Position numbers and translations under genes: made by a program. Source: Bordetella ansorpii (GTDB taxonomy: Bacteria > Pseudomonadota > Gammaproteobacteria > Burkholderiales > Burkholderiaceae_B). From it: a stretch of 64,000 nucleotides of DNA. Every line of letters starts with the position of its first letter. Position 1 is the stretch's first letter. The notes beneath the pieces are model-generated. The model saw nothing but the letters and a program-made list of their open reading frames with translations. It ran no database searches and had not been told where the DNA came from. The stretch covers positions 230,747 to 294,746 of the forward strand of contig NZ_FKBS01000007.1 in the NCBI RefSeq assembly GCF_900078315.1, in the 5' to 3' direction. This document shows, piece after piece, positions 1 to 8,200 of this stretch.

Positions 1-2
1 CC

Positions 3-146
3 GGCACGGGTACGCGCCTGGTCCGCCACGGCATCCACGACGAATACAGCCTGATCGCGCCGCCCACCACGCTGTACAAGCACTATCAGCTGGATGGCGA
101 GGGCATCCGCCAGGTGGCGCTGCGCCAATTGAAGCAATCTTCCTGA
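3..146 (+). CDS. Partial C-terminus, probable transketolase C-terminal subunit
   Basis: Only the last 47 codons are in the window; the frame is open to the left edge and stops at 144-146. The end of the peptide (a segment reading LYKHYQLDGEGIRQVAL) resembles the final helix of transketolase and dehydrogenase-E1-beta C-terminal domains, where a stretch like 'L..YGL....I...A' closes the fold. In many Alcaligenaceae, transketolase is split into N- and C-terminal subunits inside catabolic cassettes, which would suit the flanking dehydrogenase genes. It ends nine bases before the next ATG, so it probably shares an operon with the shikimate-dehydrogenase-like gene. The family call rests on a short tail and is tentative. 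Confidence 0.5.
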   Translation, partial: GTGTRLVRHGIHDEYSLIAPPTTLYKHYQLDGEGIRQVALRQLKQSS

Positions 147-154
147 GAGTCATC

Positions 155-967
155 ATGAGAGAAATCACGGGCTATACCAAGGTGATGGCCATCCTGGCCG
201 ATCCCATCGAACACGTGAAGACGCCGCAGCGCATGAACGAGCATCTGGCGCGCCTGGGCTACGACGGCGTGCTGGTGCCGCTGCACGTGCGGCCGCAGAA
301 CCTGGCCACCGCCCTGCAAGCCATGCGCGGCATGGAAAACCTGGCGGGCAGCATCGTCACCATGCCGCACAAGAGCGCCATCCTGTCGCTGTGCGACGAG
401 GTGACGCCTGTCGCCGAAAAGATCGGCGCGGCCAATGTGATTCGCCGCGAGGCCTCGGGCCGGCTGGTGGCGCACATGCTGGACGGCGAGGGCTTCGTCA
501 CCGGGCTGGTGCAGGCGGGCCTGGATCTGAAGGGCAAGAGCGCCTACCTGGCCGGCGCGGGCGGCGCGGCCAATGCCATCGCCTTCTCGCTGGTGCAGGC
601 GGGCGTCAGCAGCCTGACGGTCTATAACCGCACGGCGTCGCGCGCCGAGGATCTCAAGGCGCGCGTGCTGTCGCTGTATCCGCAGGCCGACGTGCGCCTC
701 GGCTCCTACGATCCGGCGGGCTTCGACGTGGTGGTCAACGCCACGCCGCTGGGCATGAAGCCGGGCGATGCGCTGCCGGTCGACGTCGCGCGCCTGGACC
801 CGGCGCAGTGGGTGTGCGAGGTCATCATGCAGCCCGCCGAGACGCCGCTGATGGCCCAGGCCCGCGCGCGCGGTTGCAAGGTGCAGCCGGGCGGTCCGAT
901 GCTGGCCTGCCAGATCGAACTGATGGCGCGTTTCCTGGGCGTCGGCACCGCCGCCGACGCGGCGTAG
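155..967 (+). CDS. Shikimate dehydrogenase-like oxidoreductase (AroE family)
   Basis: A 270-residue protein with AroE architecture. The N-terminal substrate domain has VTMPHK (lysine 73, equivalent to the catalytic lysine), GAANVI (N94) and LDGEGF (D110). The Rossmann domain has GAGGAA at 134-139 and NATPLGM near residue 195. Family members reduce 3-dehydroshikimate or related cyclic keto-acids with NAD(P)H. The usual N-terminal 'SxSP' shikimate-binding motif is replaced by HVKTP (20-24), so the substrate may not be shikimate. Its position between a transketolase-like tail and a GMC oxidoreductase suggests a catabolic paralogue rather than the biosynthetic aroE. The start follows the previous stop by eight bases with a purine-rich GAGAG upstream. 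Confidence 0.8.
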   Translation: MREITGYTKVMAILADPIEHVKTPQRMNEHLARLGYDGVLVPLHVRPQNLATALQAMRGMENLAGSIVTMPHKSAILSLCDEVTPVAEKIGAANVIRREASGRLVAHMLDGEGFVTGLVQAGLDLKGKSAYLAGAGGAANAIAFSLVQAGVSSLTVYNRTASRAEDLKARVLSLYPQADVRLGSYDPAGFDVVVNATPLGMKPGDALPVDVARLDPAQWVCEVIMQPAETPLMAQARARGCKVQPGGPMLACQIELMARFLGVGTAADAA

Positions 968-980
968 CGCGAGGCGACCC

Positions 981-2588
981 ATGGACCAGCAAGTCAGCGG
1001 GTTCGACTACATCATCGTCGGCGGCGGCACCGCCGGCGCCATCCTGGCCAACCGCCTGACGGCGGACGGCCGCCATCGCGTCCTGGTGCTGGAGGCGGGC
1101 GAGAACGCCTCCAGCATGTGGATCTCGATCCCGGCCGGTTTCAGCAAGCTGCTGACCGATCCGCGCTTCAACTGGCGCTTCGCCACCGAGCCGGAGGACA
1201 ACACGCGCGGGCGCGTGATCTCGGTGCCGCGCGGCAAGGGGCTGGGCGGCTCGACGCTGATCAACGGCATGATCTACGTGCGCGGCCAGCCGGGCGACTA
1301 CGACGCCTGGGCGCGCGCCGGGGCCACGGGATGGGGCGCGGCCGACGTGATGGACGTGTTCCGGCAGATCGAGAACTACGCGCCGGGCGACGCCTCGCGC
1401 GGGCATGATGGCCCGATGCACCTGGAGCAGGTCGCCGAGCGTTATCCGGTGTCCGAGGCTTTCCTGCAGGCCGCGCGGCAGGACGGGCAGACGCTCAACC
1501 CCGACTACAACGGGGCCAGCCAGGAAGGTTTCGGCTACTACCAGGTGCTGCAGCATCGCGGCCAGCGCTGGAGCGTGGTCGACGGTTATCTGAAGCCCGC
1601 CTTGAAGCGGCCGAACCTGTCCGTGGAGTGTGGCGCGCACGTTACGCGGTTGCTGTTCGACGGCACGCGCTGCGTGGGTGTGGAGTACACGCAGCACGGC
1701 AAGACGCTCCAGGCGCGCGCGGGCCGCGAGACCCTGCTGTGCCTGGGGGCCGTACAGACGCCGCAACTGCTGGAGCTGTCCGGCGTCGGCGACCCCGAAC
1801 TGCTGCGCCGGCACGGCATCGGCGTGGTGTTGGCGCGCAAGGGCGTGGGCGAGAACTATATCGACCACTTCGCCACGCGCATGAACTGGCGCGTACGCAA
1901 CACGGTGACGCTGAACGAGATGTCGCGCGGCGTGCGCCTGGCGCGGCAGGTGGCCCGCTACTACGCGATGCGCCGCGGCATCCTGACCCTGGGCACGGGG
2001 TTGGTGCACGGTTTCGTTCGCACGCGTGAAGACCTGCCCACGCCCGACGTGCAGTACTTCTTCGTGCACGCCAGTTACGCGAACGCGGCAGAGCGCATCC
2101 TGGACCGCGAACCGGGCATGACGATCGGCGTGGCGCAGTTGCGGCCCGAGTCCGTCGGCAGCATCCACATCAAGTCGGCCGATCCTTTGACGGGCCCATC
2201 CATCCGGCCCAACTTCCTGGCCCAGGCGGAAGACCGGCGCAGCCTGGTCGAAGGCATGAAGCTGGCGCGCCGCATCGTGTCACAGCCCGCGTTGCGGCAG
2301 TATGTGGCCCACGAGATGAGCCCGGGCGAGAAAGTGCAGGGCGATGACGAATGGCTGGACTTCGCGCGCGCCAACGGCCAGACCATCTACCATCCCATCG
2401 GCACCTGCCGCATGGGGTCGGACGCCGACGCGGTCACCGATCCGCGGCTGCGCGTCAACGGCATCGCGGGGCTGCGCGTGGTGGATGCCTCGGTGATGCC
2501 GTCGATGGTGTCGGGCAATACGCAAGGGGCTGTGATGATGGTGGCGGAGAAGGGGGCGCGCATGATTCTGGAGGAGGCGCGCGGCTGA
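981..2588 (+). CDS. GMC family flavin-dependent oxidoreductase
   Basis: A 535-residue FAD enzyme of the glucose-methanol-choline family. The N-terminal ADP-binding motif VGGGTAG (13-19) is followed by the acidic ribose-binding residue E38. The family signature GKGLGGSTLINGMIYVRG lies near residues 84-101. The C-terminus has HPIGTCRMG, carrying the likely catalytic histidine, and the SGNTQGAVM segment. Such enzymes oxidise alcohols to aldehydes (choline dehydrogenase and alkanol dehydrogenase are relatives). There is no signal peptide, so it should be cytosolic. It starts 13 bases after the AroE-like gene and is probably co-transcribed; together they suggest dehydrogenation of a hydroxylated substrate. 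The exact substrate cannot be deduced. Confidence 0.9.
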   Translation: MDQQVSGFDYIIVGGGTAGAILANRLTADGRHRVLVLEAGENASSMWISIPAGFSKLLTDPRFNWRFATEPEDNTRGRVISVPRGKGLGGSTLINGMIYVRGQPGDYDAWARAGATGWGAADVMDVFRQIENYAPGDASRGHDGPMHLEQVAERYPVSEAFLQAARQDGQTLNPDYNGASQEGFGYYQVLQHRGQRWSVVDGYLKPALKRPNLSVECGAHVTRLLFDGTRCVGVEYTQHGKTLQARAGRETLLCLGAVQTPQLLELSGVGDPELLRRHGIGVVLARKGVGENYIDHFATRMNWRVRNTVTLNEMSRGVRLARQVARYYAMRRGILTLGTGLVHGFVRTREDLPTPDVQYFFVHASYANAAERILDREPGMTIGVAQLRPESVGSIHIKSADPLTGPSIRPNFLAQAEDRRSLVEGMKLARRIVSQPALRQYVAHEMSPGEKVQGDDEWLDFARANGQTIYHPIGTCRMGSDADAVTDPRLRVNGIAGLRVVDASVMPSMVSGNTQGAVMMVAEKGARMILEEARG

Positions 2589-2744
2589 TCGGCCGGGGCT
2601 GCCCGTGCGCGCCGGCGGCGGGTTGGGGGCCGCGTCGCTGCGTGTCACCGGTCGGTCATATTCCGCCGCTACGATGCGATGCGCCCCGGCCAGGGCGTTC
2701 CCTCCCTCTTGGCGCCGGGCGCGCTCGCTCTCCCCAATCATCCT

Positions 2745-3512
2745 ATGACAGGCCGTTGCGCATCGGTCGGTTTGCTTGCCTTGGCGGCGCTGCTGGCGTG
2801 CGCGCCGCTGTGGTCCGCGAATGTCCATGCCCAGGCGGCGGCCGCTTCCGCTTTCTCCATGGCGCCCGACCAGACGACGATCGACTTCGATATTCCTCCG
2901 CAGGGTCTGGGCGATGCCCTCGAGGCCTACAGCCGGCAGACCGGCATGGCCGTGCTGATCGACGACCGCCATGCCAAGCTGCCCGCTAACGGAGTGCGCG
3001 GCCGCTATGCCGCCGGCCACGCCTTGCAACTGCTGCTGGCCGGCATGGATCTGCGGGTGCGCTATCCGGATTCGCGGTCGGTCGTGGTGCATGTGCCCGA
3101 GTCCGGTTCGGCGGCCGCGGCGCCGGGGCCGCGGATGGCCGAATTGGTGGCGGCGGCGGACATTCCCGGCGCATCCGGTTCGGGCGCCGACACCGCGGCC
3201 TATGTCGGACTGATCCAGAGCACCTTGAGCCGGGCGCTGTGCGCCTCTCGCACGACACGGCCGGGCGGCTACCGGCTGGCCCTGCAATTGCGGCTGGACG
3301 CGCAGGGCGCCGTGCAGCGGATGCGCCTGCTGGACAGCACGGGCGATCCCTCCCGCGACAGCGCCGTGTCGAATGTGGTGCGCCGCCTGCGCATCGGGGT
3401 CCCGCCGCCGGCGGCCATGCCGCAGCCTGTTTCCATCCTGGTGCTGCCGGCGGGACCGCACAGCGAACCCAGTTGCCCCGCCGCGGCGCGCTCCGGGAAT
3501 GCCAGGCCATGA
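2745..3512 (+). CDS. VreA-like periplasmic signalling protein (STN domain plus TonB-like C-terminus)
   Basis: A 255-residue exported protein. A hydrophobic signal sequence (about 1-30, ending VHAQA) is followed by an STN (secretin/TonB short N-terminal) domain at about 45-118, beginning IDFDIPPQGLGDAL. The C-terminal part (about 165-250) resembles a TonB C-terminal domain, with YRLALQLRLDAQGAV and a terminal beta segment. There is no beta-barrel, so this is not a TonB-dependent receptor; this domain pairing is that of Pseudomonas aeruginosa VreA, which feeds a signal to an anti-sigma/sigma pair. Its stop overlaps the start of the sigma factor gene (ATGA at 3509-3512), implying translational coupling. 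An in-frame ATG at 2679 would precede the signal peptide and was not chosen. Confidence 0.75.
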   Translation: MTGRCASVGLLALAALLACAPLWSANVHAQAAAASAFSMAPDQTTIDFDIPPQGLGDALEAYSRQTGMAVLIDDRHAKLPANGVRGRYAAGHALQLLLAGMDLRVRYPDSRSVVVHVPESGSAAAAPGPRMAELVAAADIPGASGSGADTAAYVGLIQSTLSRALCASRTTRPGGYRLALQLRLDAQGAVQRMRLLDSTGDPSRDSAVSNVVRRLRIGVPPPAAMPQPVSILVLPAGPHSEPSCPAAARSGNARP

Positions 3513-4060
3513 GCGACAGCCCGCGCGCCACGTTGCGCCTGCGCCTGGCGGCCCGCTACGCCGAACTGCGCGGGCGGCTGGAGCGCATCGTCGGCTCGCG
3601 CGATGCCGCCGCCGATGCCCTGCAGGAAACCTGGCTGCGCCTGGAAGCCACGGCGCAGCCCGCCGGACCGGTGCATAATCCCGACGCCTATCTGTTGCGC
3701 ATGGCGGCCAACATCGCCACCGACGCCTATCGCCGCGACAATGTCCTGGTGTCCGACAGCGAGCGCGAGGCGCTGATGCACATCGCCGACGAGGTGGCCG
3801 ATCCGGCGCGCATCGTCACCGCAAGGCGCGACCTCGCCGCCCTCGACGCCGCGCTGGCCGAATTGCCGGCGCGCCGGCGCGCGATGCTGGCCGCGGCGCG
3901 CGTCGACGGCCTGTTGAATGCCGAGATCGCCGAGCGCTTCCAGGTGTCGGTGGCCACCGTCAAGAAAGAGCTGCAGCAGGGCATGCAGCATTGCCGCGCG
4001 CGCCTGGCCGATACGCAGGCCGTGCAGCGCGGCAGCACCACCGGCCGCCGCAAATTCTGA
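3509..4060 (+). CDS. ECF RNA polymerase sigma factor (FecI/VreI-like)
   Basis: A 183-residue ECF sigma factor. Region 2 (about residues 15-75) includes DALQETWLRLE and the AYLLRMAANIATDAYRR segment that contacts the -10 element. Region 4 (about 112-165) carries a helix-turn-helix, NAEIAERFQVSVATVKKEL. The start codon overlaps the stop of the STN/TonB-like gene (ATGA) and the FecR-like gene begins eight bases after its stop, so the three form one translationally coupled unit. By analogy with FecI and VreI it would be held by the downstream FecR-like protein until the periplasmic partner senses a signal. Its likely target is the large exoprotein gene; that is inferred from gene order only. Confidence 0.88.
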   Translation: MSDSPRATLRLRLAARYAELRGRLERIVGSRDAAADALQETWLRLEATAQPAGPVHNPDAYLLRMAANIATDAYRRDNVLVSDSEREALMHIADEVADPARIVTARRDLAALDAALAELPARRRAMLAAARVDGLLNAEIAERFQVSVATVKKELQQGMQHCRARLADTQAVQRGSTTGRRKF

Positions 4061-4068
4061 GTTCCGCC

Positions 4069-5034
4069 ATGACCTCCCGCCCCGAATCCTATGCCGCGAT
4101 CCAGCAACAGGCCAATGCCTGGTGGGTGGAGCTGCGTTCCGAGCGGCTGACGCGCGCCCAGGCGGATGCGTTCCGCCGGTGGTGCGCGCGCAGCCCCGAA
4201 CATGCCCGCGCCTGGCGCGAAGTGATGGACGTATGGCAGGGAATGGCGCCCGTGCTGGGCGAGGCCGCGCGCCGCGATTCCCGGCTGGCGCACCCCGCGC
4301 CGCATGCGCGCGGGGCCGCCTGGCGGCCGGGCCGCCGCGCGTTCATCGGGGCGGCGCTGGCCGCGCCCGCGTGCGCCGTGCTGGCCGTGCGGCCGCCGTT
4401 CGCGCTGTGGCCGTCCGTCATGGACCTGGCTGCCGACTATCGCACAGGCACCGGCGAGCAGCGCCAGGTGGCGCTGTCCGAGGCTACCGTGCAGATGAAC
4501 ACGCAGACGCGCATCAACCTGCACGCCGAAGATATCGAGCTGCTTGGCGGCGAAGTCGAAATCCAGACCGGCCCCGGCCTGCGCCGGCCGTTCACCCTGC
4601 TGGCCGGCAATGGCCGCCTGTCCGCCCAGGCGGCGCGCTTCAACGTCCGTTACACGGGGCCGTCCGTGTGCGTCACCTGCCTGGATGGAGCGGTGGACCT
4701 GCTGTACGGCGCCGAGCGGCGCCGGCTGCAGCCCGGCCGGCAACTGAGCTACGACCAGCGCGGCATGGGCGCTGTCGATGCCGTCGATCCGGCCGGCGTC
4801 TCGGCCTGGCGCACCGGGTCGCTGAACTTCGTCGGCCGTCCGCTGGCCGAGGTGATCGACGAGATCAACCGCTACCGGCCGGGCCGCGTCGTGCTGCGCA
4901 ATGCCGAACTGGGCCGCCGGTCCGTTCGCATGCGCTTCGCCATCGACCAGACCGATGGCGCGCTGGAGATGCTGCGCGACCTGTATGGCGCGCGCCTGAC
5001 GGAGCTGCCCGGCGGCATCGTGCTGATGAGTTGA
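4069..5034 (+). CDS. FecR/VreR-like anti-sigma factor, inner membrane
   Basis: A 321-residue FecR-family protein. The N-terminal cytoplasmic DUF4880-like domain (about 8-55) has the family's tryptophan-rich helices, such as ANAWWVELRS and HARAWREVMDVWQ. A single membrane segment follows at about 86-107 (RRAFIGAALAAPACAVLAV). The periplasmic FecR domain (about 125-235) has YRTGTGEQRQV and the C-terminal STN-like domain (about 245-320) ends in LTELPGGIVLMS. Such proteins bind and regulate the cognate sigma factor and receive the signal through the periplasmic STN partner. The chosen start (ATG 4069) places the DUF4880 domain at the N-terminus and lies eight bases after the sigma factor's stop; an upstream ATG at 3991 would overlap the sigma gene. 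Confidence 0.88.
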   Translation: MTSRPESYAAIQQQANAWWVELRSERLTRAQADAFRRWCARSPEHARAWREVMDVWQGMAPVLGEAARRDSRLAHPAPHARGAAWRPGRRAFIGAALAAPACAVLAVRPPFALWPSVMDLAADYRTGTGEQRQVALSEATVQMNTQTRINLHAEDIELLGGEVEIQTGPGLRRPFTLLAGNGRLSAQAARFNVRYTGPSVCVTCLDGAVDLLYGAERRRLQPGRQLSYDQRGMGAVDAVDPAGVSAWRTGSLNFVGRPLAEVIDEINRYRPGRVVLRNAELGRRSVRMRFAIDQTDGALEMLRDLYGARLTELPGGIVLMS

Positions 5035-5040
5035 GGGTCG

Positions 5041-5070
5041 GCCCGGCGGCGGGCATGGCCGCCGCCGGGC
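5041..5070 (+). terminator. GC-rich hairpin between anti-sigma and exoprotein genes
   Basis: A perfect 12-bp inverted repeat (5041-5052 and 5059-5070) with a six-base loop sits six bases after the FecR-like stop. It is followed by gaaattgcgttatccctttt, which is AT-richer than its surroundings but not a real T tract. It could be an attenuator or partial terminator separating the regulatory genes from the giant exoprotein gene, or a processing site. Confidence 0.4.
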
Positions 5071-5208
5071 GAAATTGCGTTATCCCTTTTGCCCGCGGGA
5101 TTCGTCCTGGGACAGGAAGGGCGGCTGCCGGGCCATGAGGCCGGGCAGGGACCGCGCAGGGTGGCCGCCCGCGCGCCGCCCATGGCTCTCATCAGGAAAA
5201 GGCATTCC

Positions 5209-8200
5209 ATGAATTTCCCGTCCCCGCGTTTCCGCCGCCATGCATCCGTTTCCGGTGGAAAATTAACGCCGCTGGCCCAGGCGCTGGCGGCATTGCTGAT
5301 GGCCGGCGGGCTGTCGCTGCCCGGCACCGCGCAGGCGCGCGCCTGGTTCGCGGCGGAAGGGGCGGGCAAGAATGCCGCCTCGGGGGCCGCGGCCAGGGCG
5401 CCGGCCGGCCGCGCGGGCCTGGGGGCGAGCGGCTCGGCCGCGCAGCAGGCGGCGGCGCGCCAGAAACTCACGCGTTCCATCGAGAACCTGAACCGCACGG
5501 CCGGGGCGATCGCGGCGGCGCAGGCTGCCCAGGCGGCGGCCCGGCAGGCGGCGCAGGCCGCCTCCCCGGTGCCCGACGGCCTGGCCGAGGGCGGGCTGAA
5601 ACTGGCCGCGGGCGCTGCCGACGACGCCCTGGCGCCGTCCTCCGTACGCGACCCCGCCCTGTGGCAGAACGCCAGGCTGCCCGTGCAGAGCCGGGCGAAC
5701 GGCCACACGACCGTCCATGTCGAGCAGACCGCCGATCGCGCGATCCTGAACTGGGAGACCTTCAACGTCGGCAGGGACACCACGGTGCAGTTCCAGCAGG
5801 ACAGCAACTGGGCGGTGCTGAACCGGGTCGTCGACCCCGCCGCCCGGCCGAGCCAGATCCTGGGCCGGATCAAGGGCGACGGCACGGTGCTGGTCGTCAA
5901 CCGCAACGGCATCGTGTTCGGCGGCGCCAGCCAGGTCGATGCGCGCAATCTGGTGGCCGCGGCCGCCAGCATCACCGATACGCAGTTCCGCGGCCACGGC
6001 CTGTATGGCGCCGACGCCGGCACGCCCAGCTTCACGGACGCGGCGGGCAGGATCGAGGTGCAGGCCGGGGCGCGGATTTCCACCAGCGTCCCCACGTCGG
6101 TGACGCAGGGCGGGGGCTACGTCCTGCTGCTGGGCACCGAAGTCTCCAACGCCGGCACGATCTCCACGCAGAAAGGGCAGGCGCTGCTGGCCGCCGGCGA
6201 CGACTTCATCCTGCGCAAGGGCATGGGAACCGAGGGCAACACCCATGCGACCACGCGCGGCAGCGAGATCGCGGTGCTGCGCGACCCGGACGGCCTGGAC
6301 GCCGGCGGCAACGCCGTGCCGAATCCGTCCGGCACGGTGGTCAACACCGGACTGATCCTCGCGCGCGAGGGTGACGTCACGCTGGCCGGGCACGACGTGC
6401 GCCAGCAGGGCGTGGCGGTGGCCACCACCACCGTGAACACGCGCGGCACCATCCACTTGCTGAACTCGCAGGGCGACGCGGCCGGCAGGGTCGCGCTGGG
6501 CGCGGGCGCGACCACGGCGGTCGTCATCGAGGACGACGGCCAGACGGCGCTGGACAGCCAGCGCAGCGCCCTGCTGGGCGAGTCCGTCGCGCAGGACAAG
6601 CTGCGCGTGCTGAGCACGCCGGGCGCCTTCGACAACTATTCGCGGCTGGGCGACCGGCGCGACCAGTCGCGCATCGAGATCGTCTCGGGCGGCGACGTGG
6701 CGTTCGAGGGCGGCAGCCTGACGCTGGCCACGGGCGGGCAGGTCGTGGCCGATGCGAAGGGCCGCAGCGTGCTGGCCGACCGGGCGCAGGTGGACGTCTC
6801 GGGGGCGGTGGGTGTGCGGGTGGCGATGGAGAGCAACAGCATCCAGGTCAACGTGCAGGGCAACGAGCTGCGCGACGCGCCCGTGAACCGCGACACCGGC
6901 AGGCTGGTCAACAACGATGTCTGGGTCGACCGGCGCCGCCTGGTCCTGCTGCCCGCGGGCACGGGCGGCTACGCGTCGGATCGCTGGTACACCGCCGGGG
7001 GCCTGCTGGAGGTCGGCGGCTATCTGGGCAACCAGGGGCATACGGCGGGCGAATGGGCCGCGCAGGGCGGCTCGGTGACGCTGGCCGGCGGACAGGTCGT
7101 CACGCAGCCGGGCTCGATGGTGAACCTGGCCGGCGGCACGCTGGACGTGCAGACGGGCTATGTCCGGCAGTCGTGGCTGCGCGGGGCCGCAGGGGCGCTC
7201 TACAGCCTGGACTCGGCGTCCGCGGACATCGCCTATCGCGGGTTCTACAAGGGATACGAGGCCGCCAGCCCGCGCTGGGGCGTGACCGCTTACTACCGCA
7301 GTCCCCTGATCGGCCCGTCCCAGTGGCGCGAGCCGGGCTATACCGTGGGCCGCGACGCGGGGACGCTGATCGTCAGCGCCCCGGCCGCGCTGCTCGACGG
7401 CGATATCGACGCGGCCGTCTACAACGGGCCGCGCCAGTTCCAGGCGCGGCCCGCGGATCTGCAGGACGGCTATCTGCTGGGGCAGACGCAAGTGGCGCAG
7501 GCGGCGGGCCTGGTCGTCGGCCATGCGTCCGGCGCGGGCTTCGAACCTCCCTACGACAGCCGCATCGTGGTGGGCGGCGAGCAGGGCGAGCCGCAGGCCG
7601 GCACGCTGTGGCTGGACGCGGCCCGCCTGAGCCGGATGGGACTGGGCCGGCTCGACCTCGCCAGCGCCGCCGGCATTGCCGTTACGCAGGACCTGACGCT
7701 GGCCGAAGGCGGGCGCCTGCAACTGGTGGCGCCGGACGTCGACATCGCCGCCACGGTCACCGCGCACGGCGGGACGGTCGAGGCCACCAATGTGTTCGAC
7801 CAGGACCAGCGCTGGGGAACTCCGGACACGCTGCTGGACGCCGACGGCGGCGCGCGGATCCGGCTGCGCGAAGGCGCCGTGCTGGACCTGCGCGGCCTGC
7901 GCGCCGATGCGGCGCAGGACGCCGCCAGCGCGAACCGGCGCGGCTGGATCGACGGGGGCGAGGCGCGCCTGGCCGCGACGGGCGACGTGGCGCTTGCGGC
8001 GGGCAGCCGGATCGACGTGTCCTCGGGCGCGGCGATCCTGGACGACGGGAAGGTGCAGGGCGGCAAGGGCGGCGACGTCACGATCGCGGCCAATGTCTAC
8101 GCCGCCGGCGCCGGCGCGCCGGCCGGGCGGCTGACGCTGGACGGCACGTTGCTCGGCCACGGTGTCGCGGGCGGCGGCAGGCTCAGCGTGGGCGGCGCGC

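Noticed and set aside
825-2168. A 447-codon minus-strand frame opposite the GMC oxidoreductase
   Set aside because: His/Arg/Gln-rich translation is typical of antisense of a GC-rich gene; the plus strand has clear FAD motifs.
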